From contig NZ_WSSC01000001.1 in NCBI RefSeq assembly GCF_009792895.1, forward strand, positions 124,001-188,000: 64,000 nucleotides of DNA, in the 5' to 3' direction. The notes below the pieces were generated by a model. That model had not been told where the DNA came from, did not search any database, and saw nothing but the letters and a program-made list of their open reading frames with translations. Source of the stretch: Pigmentibacter ruber (GTDB lineage Bacteria > Bdellovibrionota_B > Oligoflexia > Silvanigrellales > Silvanigrellaceae). The first letter of the stretch is position 1. Each line of letters begins with the position of its first letter. The position numbers were made by a program, and so were the translations under genes. Of this stretch, positions 36,044 to 46,200 are shown piece after piece.

Positions 36044-38422
36044 TTAGTTTCTGAGAGGTTTTCCATTTTTTAACATATATTCGATTCTTTGTTGTGTTTT
36101 TTCTGTTTTAAGAAGCTCTATAAAGAAACGATATTCTAATTCAAGTAACCATTCATCAGAAACGCTGTTACCTTGTTCAATTTCACCTCCAGCAAGAATT
36201 GTTGCTACTTTAGTTCCAATATTAAAATCGTGTTCGGAAATAAAACCACCTGCAAGCATATTTACTAATGCAGCTTTGAAAGTAGCAACTCCGCCTTTTC
36301 CTGTTACGATAATATCTTTTGACTTTAAAGGAGGTCTGTAACCTGTTTCATACATTGCTTTTGCTTCAGCTATGGCAACATATAATAATTCATTTGGATT
36401 AAAGACAATGGTATCTGAAGGGCGTAAATAACCAAGTTCTTTTGCATCTTCAGCACTACGGGAGACCTTTGCCATTGCAATATTTTCAAAATATTTTTGC
36501 AAGAATGGAAAAATATTTCCACCTTTTGCATCTTTAGCAGCACGTAAAGCGAATTCTTTACAACCACCACCAGCAGGCAATAACCCAACACCAACTTCTA
36601 CTAGTCCCATATAGGTTTCTAAAGCTGCAACAGCTTTACCACAATGCATTACAAATTCACAGCCACCACCTAGTGCTAAGCCTTGTACAGCAGCTACTGT
36701 AGGTACCAATGAATGTTTTAAAGTCATAGATGCTTCTTGAAAACGCTTCACCATTTTTTCTAAAATTGAAAAATTGTTACTTTGAAGAGCTTGGGTTACT
36801 TGAGCTAGATTTGCACCTGCACTAAATGGTGGCTCTGTTTGCCAAATCACTAAACCTTTTAATTTTTGCTCAGCAATTTTTACAGACTCAATAACGCCAT
36901 CCAACACGTCAGAACCCACGGCATGCATTTTACTTTTGAAGGAGAGTATTCCTATTTCAGCATCTTTTGTCCAAAGGCGCACTCCTTCGTTCTCAAAAAT
37001 AGTGTCTCCATAGCTGTGTTTTTCTCCTAAAACTTTTTCAGGATAGTGTTGTCTTAAATAAACTGGAAGTTGTCTTCTAGGCGCATTTGCATTTGTAGAA
37101 GGGGCATAACTTCCATCAGCAAAGTGAACAGCAACTCTGTTACTATCTGTTACCCATGTAGGTAATGGAGTTTTTGCTAAAGCCTTTCCAGCTGAAATAT
37201 CACTTTGAATAGCTTCTGTGATCATTTTCCAACCAGATGCTTGCCAGGTTTCAAAAGGCCCAAACGTCCAGCCATATCCCCAACGCACTGCTAGGTCGAG
37301 ATCTCTAGCATTTTCACAAATATCTTCTAAGTGGACAGCACAGTAATGGAACAAGTCACGAAATATAGCCCAAAGAAATTGGGCTTGAGGATGAGTAGAT
37401 TTAATGATTTGTTTAAATTTTTCTGTTGGGTCTTTTATTTTTAAAATTTCTTGGATGCTAGGATCGAGTTCTTGATTGCTTGTTCGATACGCTTGTTTTT
37501 CTAGATCAATAACTTGGATTTCTTTTCCTTCTTTTTTATAAACACCAGCTCCTACCTTTTGGCCAATAGCTCCTTTTGATATTAAAGCTTGAATCCATGT
37601 TGGTACCTTAAAGTAATTATGCCACGGATCATTAGGAAGAGTATCACCCATAGTTTTAATAACGTGCGCTAATGTATCAATGCCGACTACATCAAGCGTT
37701 CTATAAGTAGCACTTTTTGCTCTACCTATTGCAGTTCCAGTAAGTGCATCTACAGTATCAAAGCCTAATTTAAATTGTTCCGTATGATGCATTGTTGCTA
37801 GCATAGAAAAAACACCAATACGATTTGCAATAAAATTTGGTGTGTCTTTCGCGCGAACAACTCCTTTGCCCAGAGTTGTTGTCAAAAATGTTTCCAATTG
37901 ATCTAATATTTTTACATTAGTAGAGTTCTGGGGAATGATTTCTACTAAAGTCATATATCTTGGTGGATTAAAAAAATGAATTCCACAAAAATTTTGCCGC
38001 AGATGATTTGGCAAAGCCTCAGCTAGTGTATTTATCGAAAGACCGGAAGTATTTGTCGCAAAAATTGCATGTTTAGCAATATGTGAAGAAACTTTTTGAT
38101 ATAAATCTTTCTTCCAATCCATTCTTTCACTAATTGCTTCAATAATAAGATCGCAATTTTCTAATAAATCTAAATTTGTTTCGTAATTTGCAGGTGTAAT
38201 ATAATTTACTTTCGACTTCACAGAAAATGGAGTTGGTTCCAATTTTTGGAGAAAAGCGAGTGATTTTTGTACCACTCCATTAAGATTGCCATCCTTTCCT
38301 GGAAGATCAAATAAAATAACATCAACATTAGCATTTGCTAGATGTGCAGCAATTTGTGATCCCATAACTCCAGAGCCTAAAACAGCTACCTTTCGAACTA
38401 AGAAACGATCTTCGTTTACCAT
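36044..38422 (-). CDS. fadN: 3-hydroxyacyl-CoA dehydrogenase/enoyl-CoA hydratase (FadN type)
   Basis: The start is set at ATG 38422 (GAGG six bases upstream), giving 792 residues. Domains in order: NAD-binding 3HCDH_N with VLGSGVMGSQIAAHLANA near residue 10, FFNPPRYMTLVEIIP, the 3HCDH C-terminal region (near residues 190-420), then a crotonase-like region (PFSAGANLAQV, ALGGGCEFVMHC, LLPAGGGCKE). Dehydrogenase-first order distinguishes FadN from FadB. The protein carries out the middle two steps of beta-oxidation and supplies fadA. Confidence 0.93.
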   Translation of the reverse strand: MVNEDRFLVRKVAVLGSGVMGSQIAAHLANANVDVILFDLPGKDGNLNGVVQKSLAFLQKLEPTPFSVKSKVNYITPANYETNLDLLENCDLIIEAISERMDWKKDLYQKVSSHIAKHAIFATNTSGLSINTLAEALPNHLRQNFCGIHFFNPPRYMTLVEIIPQNSTNVKILDQLETFLTTTLGKGVVRAKDTPNFIANRIGVFSMLATMHHTEQFKLGFDTVDALTGTAIGRAKSATYRTLDVVGIDTLAHVIKTMGDTLPNDPWHNYFKVPTWIQALISKGAIGQKVGAGVYKKEGKEIQVIDLEKQAYRTSNQELDPSIQEILKIKDPTEKFKQIIKSTHPQAQFLWAIFRDLFHYCAVHLEDICENARDLDLAVRWGYGWTFGPFETWQASGWKMITEAIQSDISAGKALAKTPLPTWVTDSNRVAVHFADGSYAPSTNANAPRRQLPVYLRQHYPEKVLGEKHSYGDTIFENEGVRLWTKDAEIGILSFKSKMHAVGSDVLDGVIESVKIAEQKLKGLVIWQTEPPFSAGANLAQVTQALQSNNFSILEKMVKRFQEASMTLKHSLVPTVAAVQGLALGGGCEFVMHCGKAVAALETYMGLVEVGVGLLPAGGGCKEFALRAAKDAKGGNIFPFLQKYFENIAMAKVSRSAEDAKELGYLRPSDTIVFNPNELLYVAIAEAKAMYETGYRPPLKSKDIIVTGKGGVATFKAALVNMLAGGFISEHDFNIGTKVATILAGGEIEQGNSVSDEWLLELEYRFFIELLKTEKTQQRIEYMLKNGKPLRN

Positions 38423-38572
38423 TTTTAACCTCATAATTAAAACGTAACAGAAACAAATACTACTTCTAGGTTGCGCTGGAGTCTAAACTTTTAAATAACT
38501 TTTGACAATATATGATTATGTAAAAGAAAAGAAGTGGTAAAATATATTTATTTAAAATTGCTGGAGGAATAA

Positions 38573-39865
38573 ATGGTAAGTTTTAAGTTTAAATCTACTT
38601 CAAATATTTTTCTTACAGTCCTAGGAAGTGGTATTGGGAATGTTGTAGAGTGGTATAGTTTTTTGGCTTATGCTTATTTAACACCGGTCTTATCAAAACT
38701 TTTTTTTCCTGACGTAAATGAAAAAAAAAGTATTATTTATGTTTTTTTAATTTTTGCAATTGGTTTTTTAGCAAGACCATTTGGAGCAATTTTTTTTGGA
38801 TATTTAGGGGATAAAATTGGCAGAAGAATGACCTTGATCACTTCTCAATCTCTAATGGCAATTCCTAGTTTATTGATCTGTTTAATTCCAACCCATGAGC
38901 AAATAGGGTTTTCTGCAGCTATCTTATTATCACTACTGCGTTTTATTCAAGGTTTTTCTATAGCTGGTGAGTATACAACTTCTCTCTGTTACATTTCAGA
39001 AATGAGTCCAAAAAATAAACGTGGTTTGTACACAAGTACAGTTCCATCTAGTACAGCAATTGGAATTCTTCTGAGTTCATTCATTACTCTAGCAATTATT
39101 CATTACTTTGAATCAAACAATACATTGTATACTTATGGTTGGAGAATTAGCTTTTTTATTGGCTTTCTGCTAAATTTAGTTGTCATATTTATTAGACTTA
39201 TGTTAAAAGAAAGTGCGGCATATACAAGTCAAAAAAAAGAATTAGGAAAAATAACTCCTAAAAAATTTCTTTCTCTTTTAGTAAAAAAAGATGTTTTAAA
39301 AGTTGTCTTATCAGTTGTTTTAATGGTTGTTGCATATGCTTACTTTTATCAATTGATTTATATTTGGAATCCAACTTTTTTAGAAAAATTTATGAACAAG
39401 TCAAGTGACTTTGCATTATTTATAAATGGAACTTCGATGATCATTTTTTCTATTTGCATTATAATTGGTGGATATTTATCAGATAAAGTAGGAAGGAAAA
39501 AAGTAATTATTTTGTCTTCAGCGGCAATTATTTTATTTTTTGGACCATTATTTTATTTAATTAAGTCAGAAAATACTGACTTATATATTTACGCTTATAT
39601 GACTTTTCTTTCTATATTTTTTGGTTTTTATGTTGGTGCATCCAGTACTCTTTTTGCGGAAATATTTGATATTAAAATAAGATCAACAGCATTATCTTTA
39701 TCATATAATATACCTTATGCAATTGTTGGGGGTTTAACACCTGCATTATTATCTTATGTCCTTTTTAATCTTAATTATTTAATAATTGTTCTGATAACTG
39801 CAATTGTTATGTTTATAGCATTTGTTACAGCAGTTAAGGTAAAAGAATCTTATAGAAAACATTAG
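38573..39865 (+). CDS. MFS transporter, metabolite:H+ symporter (ProP-like) family
   Basis: The protein has 430 residues with 12 predicted membrane helices. GSGIGNVVEWYSFLAYAYL at the start and FFGYLGDKIGRRMTL (MFS motif A) mark the MHS family. SIAGEYTTSLCYISEMSP matches its RGxxxGGExxxA-like segment with Glu retained. Family members import osmolytes or small carboxylates with protons. The substrate is unknown. GGAGG lies upstream of ATG 38573. A ProP-type coiled-coil tail is missing, so an osmosensor role is less likely. Confidence 0.9.
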   Translation: MVSFKFKSTSNIFLTVLGSGIGNVVEWYSFLAYAYLTPVLSKLFFPDVNEKKSIIYVFLIFAIGFLARPFGAIFFGYLGDKIGRRMTLITSQSLMAIPSLLICLIPTHEQIGFSAAILLSLLRFIQGFSIAGEYTTSLCYISEMSPKNKRGLYTSTVPSSTAIGILLSSFITLAIIHYFESNNTLYTYGWRISFFIGFLLNLVVIFIRLMLKESAAYTSQKKELGKITPKKFLSLLVKKDVLKVVLSVVLMVVAYAYFYQLIYIWNPTFLEKFMNKSSDFALFINGTSMIIFSICIIIGGYLSDKVGRKKVIILSSAAIILFFGPLFYLIKSENTDLYIYAYMTFLSIFFGFYVGASSTLFAEIFDIKIRSTALSLSYNIPYAIVGGLTPALLSYVLFNLNYLIIVLITAIVMFIAFVTAVKVKESYRKH

Positions 39866-39868
39866 AAA

Positions 39869-40219
39869 TTATACTAGCAAATGCTGGATTGCCATTAAAG
39901 AAGCTATTACTTGCTGTGATAAAATATTAAATTTTGAATTTTTTCCAATAATTTCGTCTTCAGAAAATTTTTCACCACTATGAATTCGTAAAACGATATT
40001 TCCAGCTTCTGTATGAAAATCTGCATGAATTGACTTTAATTTTTTAAAATTATTGTTACTTGAAAATTTATTTTCCATTGAATAGATCCATTTTCCTAAA
40101 TCGCACAGGTTATCTTTACAAATGTCATCTGATTTTAAAGAATTGTCAGGATTTTTTAGATAGTTTACAAGTTTTACTTTCCAAGAGGAATGCGCTTTTA
40201 CTGCTTCATCATAATTCAT
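39869..40219 (-). CDS. Stand-alone CZB (chemoreceptor zinc-binding) protein
   Basis: The start is at ATG 40219 with AAAGGA eight bases upstream, giving 116 residues. The domain's four zinc ligands are visible: KAHSSW (His10), LCDLGKW (Cys39), and IHADFH (His65, His69). CZB domains sense zinc or, through the zinc-bound Cys, hypochlorous acid, normally as part of a chemoreceptor or diguanylate cyclase. Here the domain is alone, with no methyl-accepting or GGDEF part, so it would act in trans or as a buffer. It converges with the MHS gene with a three-base gap. Confidence 0.85.
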   Translation of the reverse strand: MNYDEAVKAHSSWKVKLVNYLKNPDNSLKSDDICKDNLCDLGKWIYSMENKFSSNNNFKKLKSIHADFHTEAGNIVLRIHSGEKFSEDEIIGKNSKFNILSQQVIASLMAIQHLLV

Positions 40220-40283
40220 AAGATAATCCTTTAAACTATACAAGCGTTTATCATGTTTATTTTAGTATATAATATAAAAATTT

Positions 40284-40301
40284 CATTTCAAATTTGAAAT
40301 G
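40284..40301. promoter_or_regulatory. Perfect 18-bp palindrome upstream of the CZB gene
   Basis: CATTTCAAATTTGAAATG is its own reverse complement and lies 65 bp before the CZB start, next to TATA-rich bases that could be a -10 region. It is a candidate operator. In such AT-rich DNA an 18-bp palindrome could also be chance. Confidence 0.45.
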
Positions 40302-40388
40302 AGAAAATTTTATTATTTTGTAAAATAAATTAGGCGAATATTGTTATAAGGAAATTAAGAAAAAAATAATTTAGTTTTGGAATTAATT

Positions 40389-40745
40389 TTATTCCATAAA
40401 ATAAGCAAATAAGCGCTTTTGTATTTTGTTTCGTAAGCTTTCAGGAACAACTCCAATTTTTCTGGAGAAAATATTTTTTTGGATAGTTAAAATATGGTCA
40501 CAGGTTATATATGACTCACAAAACAATCCAGTTTCTTTGTTTCCATCGATTGAAATTGCAGAGTAGTTACCAGTGCTGTTTAAAAGAATTGGTAAAATAG
40601 TGGGTGCATGGTAGGTATCTAAAAAATTTTGTCCTGTTACAATAACGCAATAAGTGAAATCATTCTTATCATCAGAAAATTGAGCTAATGTAACTGGATC
40701 TGTAATTTTTGATAAATCTATCCGCCATATTTCCCATTGTCTCAT
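40389..40745 (-). CDS. PemK/MazF-like protein without a partner
   Basis: The protein has 118 residues. RQWEIWRIDLSK at the start, YCVIVTGQNFLDTYHAPTILPILL in the middle and SYITCDHILTIQKNIFSRKIG near the end follow the PemK/MazF fold (RGxIWxVDL, VVxS, DQIRTVxxxRL). Such proteins cut mRNA as toxins of type II modules. The upstream bases show no antitoxin gene, only a 17-codon frame, and no partner lies downstream. It may be an orphan or depend on a distant antitoxin. Confidence 0.75.
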   Translation of the reverse strand: MRQWEIWRIDLSKITDPVTLAQFSDDKNDFTYCVIVTGQNFLDTYHAPTILPILLNSTGNYSAISIDGNKETGLFCESYITCDHILTIQKNIFSRKIGVVPESLRNKIQKRLFAYFME

Positions 40746-41109
40746 AAGTATATTCTTTCTTTTAAAGGTAAGCTAAAAGATTTTTCTAGCTGACGAAAAA
40801 ATAGCAAAAATTAGATTTATTGTCATTAATAATTAACTTTCCCTAGAAGTAAAAAGAATAATAATTATAGATGTTTCCTTTATTTGTAATTTTATTGTCA
40901 TAATAAGTCAATCAAAATCTCATGTTTGTTACATAAATACTATTGAAATGAGATAAATCTAAATTCAATCAGCGGCCTCAAATTGGGAACTATATCGTAA
41001 ATTTTATCCTGTAATTATAGGTATTTAAAAAAAAATATGCTTTTTTCTTTCCACCTGTTATGAAGTTTCCTTAAGAAGAGGGATATTAACTTCCTATTGA
41101 AGGAGTATC
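40746..41109. other. Intergenic region between divergent genes
   Basis: These 364 bases separate the PemK-like and BaiN-like genes. I see no gene, repeat or RNA here, only the ribosome site GAAGGAG at 41098-41104 before the next start. Promoters for both genes must lie in this stretch. Confidence 0.5.
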
Positions 41110-42351
41110 ATGCAAGAGTTTGATTTGATTGTAATTGGTGGGGGAGCTGCAGGCTTTTTTGGAGCCATTTCCTGTGCTGAAAAAATGGAAACTAAGCCTA
41201 AGATATTGATTTTAGAGGCTACTAATAGGGTTTTAACTAAGGTAAAAGTATCTGGTGGAGGACGCTGTAACGTCACTCATAATCAATTTGAGGCCAAAGC
41301 ATTAGTTCAGAACTATCCTAGAGGACAGAAAGAACTGCTAGGTCCTTTTCATAAATTTCAACCAAGAGACACGGTAAATTGGTTTTCTGCACATGGAGTC
41401 ACTCTAAAAGCGGAAGATGATGGTAGAATGTTCCCAATAACAAATAATTCTCAAACTATTGTTGATTGTTTAGAAAATACAGCAAATAAATTAGCAATAA
41501 CTCTTAAGAAAAATTCCCTTGTCACTGACTTAAAAAAAAATGCTGAAGATATTTTTTCTATAACAACCAAGTCAGGCGAAAGGTTTTTTTCAAAAAATGT
41601 ATTGTTGGCTACAGGTAGTGCTCCATTTGGGGTAAAGTTAGCAGAACTATTAGGGCATAAATTGATTTCACCAGTTCCATCATTATTTACGTTTGAAATT
41701 TCTAATCCTTTAATTCAAGATTTATCAGGGACAAGCTTTCAAAGTATTCAATTAGATTTAAAGGTGGATGATAAAGTTTTTCAACAAAAAGGTCCTTGTC
41801 TTATAACTCATTGGGGATTGAGTGGACCAGCAGTTTTGAAACTATCAGCATTTGCTGCAAGGGAGCTTTTTGCTGCAAACTATAAGGCAGAATTAATAGT
41901 CAACTGGGAACAAGGCATTTCTTTAGAAAAGTCAGTATTAAATATTGATAAAATTAAAAAAATACATCCTAAAAAGAAAATATCAAATGAAAATCCATTT
42001 TCTTTTAGTAAAAGATTTTGGGATTCTTTATTATTTTATTTAAAAATTGATGAAAACTTATTATATGCTGATTTAAATAAAAAAAGTATTAATGATATTG
42101 CTAAAGCTGTAACTGGTACAAAATTAATTGTTAATGGAAAAGGTGTCTTTAAAGAAGAATTTGTTACTGCTGGAGGCGTTTGCCGAGAAGAAATAGATTT
42201 TCGGACACTGGAAAGTAAACTTGTTAAGGGATTGTATTTTGCTGGAGAAGTTATAGATATTGATGGAATTACTGGTGGTTTTAATTTTCAAAATGCTTGG
42301 ACAGGAAGTTGGTTGGCGGGAAATGATATAGCCAAGAAATTACAAGAATAA
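41110..42351 (+). CDS. FAD-dependent oxidoreductase, HI0933/BaiN family
   Basis: The protein has 413 residues. FDLIVIGGGAAGFFGAI at the N-terminus is the FAD-binding Rossmann motif; VSGGGRCNVTHN is the family's GRCNxTN signature. TGGFNFQNAWTGSWLAG at the C-terminus closes the FAD site. The inserted middle domain contains HWGLSGPAVLKLS, typical of the family. Members reduce steroid or flavonoid double bonds in gut bacteria, but the role in most bacteria is unknown. GAAGGAG lies before ATG 41110. It converges on the solute-binding gene four bases away. Confidence 0.88.
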   Translation: MQEFDLIVIGGGAAGFFGAISCAEKMETKPKILILEATNRVLTKVKVSGGGRCNVTHNQFEAKALVQNYPRGQKELLGPFHKFQPRDTVNWFSAHGVTLKAEDDGRMFPITNNSQTIVDCLENTANKLAITLKKNSLVTDLKKNAEDIFSITTKSGERFFSKNVLLATGSAPFGVKLAELLGHKLISPVPSLFTFEISNPLIQDLSGTSFQSIQLDLKVDDKVFQQKGPCLITHWGLSGPAVLKLSAFAARELFAANYKAELIVNWEQGISLEKSVLNIDKIKKIHPKKKISNENPFSFSKRFWDSLLFYLKIDENLLYADLNKKSINDIAKAVTGTKLIVNGKGVFKEEFVTAGGVCREEIDFRTLESKLVKGLYFAGEVIDIDGITGGFNFQNAWTGSWLAGNDIAKKLQE

Positions 42352-42355
42352 CATT

Positions 42356-43162
42356 CTATTTAAAAGCCTCTTTCATTTTATCTTTAAATTCTGCTGATTC
42401 TCTTACAACAGCGACTGAGTCCCAGATTTTTTTTGCTAATTCAGCATTATCAGTAACAAACTTATGAGAGAGAATTAAAAAATATGGTTTTTTTTCAAGA
42501 GAGGGAGTTACTTTTTCAAGTGTGGAAAGTTCTTTATTTGATTTAATTGCATGTTCAGCCTGCATAACAATAACCGCGGCAGCATCTAAATTTCCATTTG
42601 CAACTTTAGTTAGTAACGCTACAGAATTTTTAGCAGAATCATCCACAAATTCTATATTTTTTTCTTCCTTTTGTTTCTTTAGTAACTCTAATATAGAAAA
42701 TCCACTTTGTGCTCCTACCTTTTTTGCTCCTGTAATTTTTTTTCCATCCCATTTCACAGTTGCACCTTTTTTAACATACAATGCATATTCTGAAATGTGT
42801 AACCTTTTTGATTCATCTGGAGCCCCATCTTTTGCATTTACTGCAATACCTGGGTAAGTTCCGTTCTGTAACCTATCCGCTTTATAGCTAGCAGCAAATG
42901 CCCCATCAAATTTATTTTCCTTTAGTTCTTCTAAACATCTTTTCCAAGGCATTGCTTGAATTTTGAATTTAAGATCCGGTATTTTTTTCTCAACAAGTCT
43001 TAATTCAATATGACTTAAACCCTTTTCATTAGGTAAAATCCAAGGGAACGATTCATTATCTTCATGACATAAAGCAATTTCTTTTGCGAATATCTGTGCT
43101 GAAAAAAAGCTAAGAGTTATTAAAGATAATTTAATTGTTTTTAAATTTTTTAATTTAAGCAT
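42356..43162 (-). CDS. Periplasmic solute-binding protein, SBP_bac_3-like
   Basis: The start is put at ATG 43162 with GGAG upstream, giving 268 residues. The signal peptide ends SAQIFA. The mature protein has EIALCHEDNESFPWIL, then KFKIQAMPWKRCLEELKENKFDGAFAASYKADR, the pattern of the extracellular solute-binding family 3 (transporters and GltI-like receptors). No permease or ATPase genes are adjacent, so it may be a stand-alone sensor or use a distant transporter. The ligand is unknown. Confidence 0.8.
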   Translation of the reverse strand: MLKLKNLKTIKLSLITLSFFSAQIFAKEIALCHEDNESFPWILPNEKGLSHIELRLVEKKIPDLKFKIQAMPWKRCLEELKENKFDGAFAASYKADRLQNGTYPGIAVNAKDGAPDESKRLHISEYALYVKKGATVKWDGKKITGAKKVGAQSGFSILELLKKQKEEKNIEFVDDSAKNSVALLTKVANGNLDAAAVIVMQAEHAIKSNKELSTLEKVTPSLEKKPYFLILSHKFVTDNAELAKKIWDSVAVVRESAEFKDKMKEAFK

Positions 43163-43252
43163 TTTAAACTCCAAAGCATATTAAAAAAACTTATACATTT
43201 CTTATCAGTATGATACTTTGGAATTATTTATAATTCAATGCAAAGAAATAAT

Positions 43253-46200
43253 TTAATTAATAATATGTTTTTGGTAAATACGATCTACTTTTAAAATACC
43301 TGGCCAAGTATTTTCGATACTAAGAATAAACTGATCGCTTGGTGTAATAGGATGATTTCCTAATTTTGCTTTTATTATGACATTTCGATCTGGTACTTCA
43401 ATTTTCATAAATAATGATGTTTGACCTTTATTTTGTTTTAATATTTTCTCAAGAAGTGTTAAGTTTTCTGACTCTTTCAGAAATTCTTCATTGGTTTTTA
43501 AAACTATACCTTGCACTAATTCAATTCGTTTATTTGAAATTCTTTCTATACTTTGTACTATTCCCTTAACACTACCTTCTTCAATCCCTTTTTTTAATTT
43601 ACATTCGATAATGATTGCTTCGTTAAGTTTAATTGGTTCTTGCATAGCAGTAAATTGTTTATTAAATAACGTAACTTCTAATTCGCCAAATCCATCTTCT
43701 ATTTTTAAAACCAAAAAAGGGTTGCCTTCTTTGTTCTTCTTTTCTAAGAGCATAGTTACTATACCAGCTACCTTAACAATCTTTCTTTTATAGTCTGGTA
43801 CGTTATCTGGTTCTAAATGAATTGCAGTTTGGTCTAAAGAAATTTCTGTTATTTCTTTAATATCAGCCCGTAATAAATCAGCCGGGTGCCCAGACATGTA
43901 AAAACCTAATGTGGAAAATTCATTGTTTAGTTGATCAAGATAATTCCAAGGTTTTGTTTTTTTTAATTGAACTGACAATAAATGATTTAATATTTTATTT
44001 GAACATGTTTCAGTTTTAATTAAAGTAGGTAAACGGGTTGGGGCAAATTCAAAAGAGTATTTTGACTTTTTACTTTCATTTTTTTCTTTAGTAGTTTCTA
44101 AGGATGCTGGATTAGCTTGACTAGTATTAGAAAAAACTCCAAAAATATCATAGCCAGTTGACTCATCTCTTTCAGCTTCTTTAGCAATGGTTCTTAACCA
44201 GCTGTCAGAATTTGCTAAAAGTTCAGCACGATTGGAGGCTATAGCATCAAATGCACCAGCCTTAATTAAACTTTCCATCACTTTTTTATTTAATTTTCTA
44301 GCATCTAACCTAGCAATAAATTCAGGAACTGTTGAGAATTCTCCACGCTCTTCTCTTTCAGTAACAATCATATTTATAATTCCAGAACCCAAACCCTTAA
44401 TTGCTCCCAACCCAAACTGGATGATGTTTTCACCTGGAATACTGAATTCAAAACGGGAATGATTTACACAAGGAGGGAGAATTTTTATTTTCATCCGTTT
44501 ACAGTCGCGAACATATCCAACAATTTTATCGGTATTATCTAAATCACAGGACATAATTGCTGTCATAAATTCTGTTGGGTAATAGGTTTTTAACCACGCT
44601 GTTTGATAAGTTACCCAGCCATAAGCCGCTGTATGACTTTTGTTAAAACCATATTCAGCAAATTTTGCCATCAAATCAAAAAGATCTGCTGATTTTTGTG
44701 GGTCGTGTTTATTTTCTGTAGCTCCTGAAACAAAACGACTTTTTTGTCTTTCCATTTCATTTTTATCTTTTTTGCCCATTGCTCTGCGTAGTAAGTCAGC
44801 TTCACCTAAAGAATAATTTGCTAAGACAGCAGCAATTTTTTGCACTTGTTCCTGATAAACAATAACACCATAAGTATCATTCAATATGGGCTCTAATTCT
44901 GGAAATGGATATTCAACCTGAGTTTCTCCATGCTTTCTTTTCACAAAGTCTTCAACCATCCCTGAACCAAGGGGGCCAGGGCGAAATAATGCAAGCACAG
45001 CAATAATATCTGTAAAACAAGTTGGTTTCAGGTCGGCGATGAGTTTTCGCATACCGGTAGACTCTAGCTGAAAAATTCCTGTCACGTGAGCTGTAGAGAT
45101 CATTTCGTAGACTTTTTTATCGTCCAAATCAATGTACTCAATGTCGAGATCAGGTTTTTTTCTTTTTCTTATGAGTTTTACAGCATTATCAATAACAGTT
45201 AATGTTTTTAAACCTAAAAAGTCGAATTTAATGAGGCCTATTTTTTCAGCGTATTTATTTTCAAATTGAGTTAATAATTGACCTTCCGATTCAAGTAGAG
45301 GGCAACGTTCATCCAAAGCCCTATCAGAAATAATAACACCTGCAGCATGAATGCCTAAGGAGCTTAGAGTACCTTCTACTTCTACAGCACCTTCCCAAAG
45401 AGATTTTGTTTTTTCTTCATTTTCAACTCGTAGACGAATTTTTTCTTCTTCCTGAAAGGCTTGTTCAAGAGTTATTCCTGGAGATTCTGGGATTAATTTT
45501 GCAAATTCATTACTATCATGAAAAGACCAACCATTTATGCGAGCCAAATTTTTAATGGCGTTTTTAGCCATCATCCGACCAAAGGTAACAATTTGTGATA
45601 CTGCTCTATTGCCATATTTTTGATAGACATAATTTAATACATCGCCACGTCTATCCTGACAAAAGTCTGTATCAATATCTGGCATAGAAATACGTTCAGG
45701 ATTTAAAAAACGTTCGAATAAAAGATTAAAGCGGATGGGATCTATATTTGTAATGCGCAAAGCATATGTAACTAGACTGCCCGCTGCAGAACCTCTTCCA
45801 GGTCCAACAGGAATATTTTGTTCCTTTGCCCAATTGATAAAGTCTTGGACGATTAGGAAATATCCCGCAAATTTCATTTTTAAGATAACAGAAAGTTCGT
45901 ATTCTAAACGCTTTTTGTAATCCTCCCATATTTCATCAGTGAAATTGGAACCCATCCAGACTTGCACTGAACTTTTCCGTAATTCTAAACCTTCCCTAGA
46001 TAAACGTATTAAACATTCATCTGAGGTTTCATTCTCTCTTTGGCGATAATCTGGCATAAAAATACTTTTCGTATCAATCTTTACATTGCAACGTTCAGCA
46101 ATTTTTACGGTGTTACTTAATGCTAGCGGATATTTATCAAATTTTTCTTTCATTTCTTCTAGAGTTGTTAAATGAAAATCAATATGACTTGGCATTCCTC

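Noticed and set aside
38502..38507. TTGACA before the MHS transporter gene as a -35 box
   Set aside because: No acceptable -10 box lies 16-18 bases downstream.
40746..41093. A hidden antitoxin gene upstream of the PemK-like gene
   Set aside because: Only a 17-codon frame exists there, too short for a known antitoxin.
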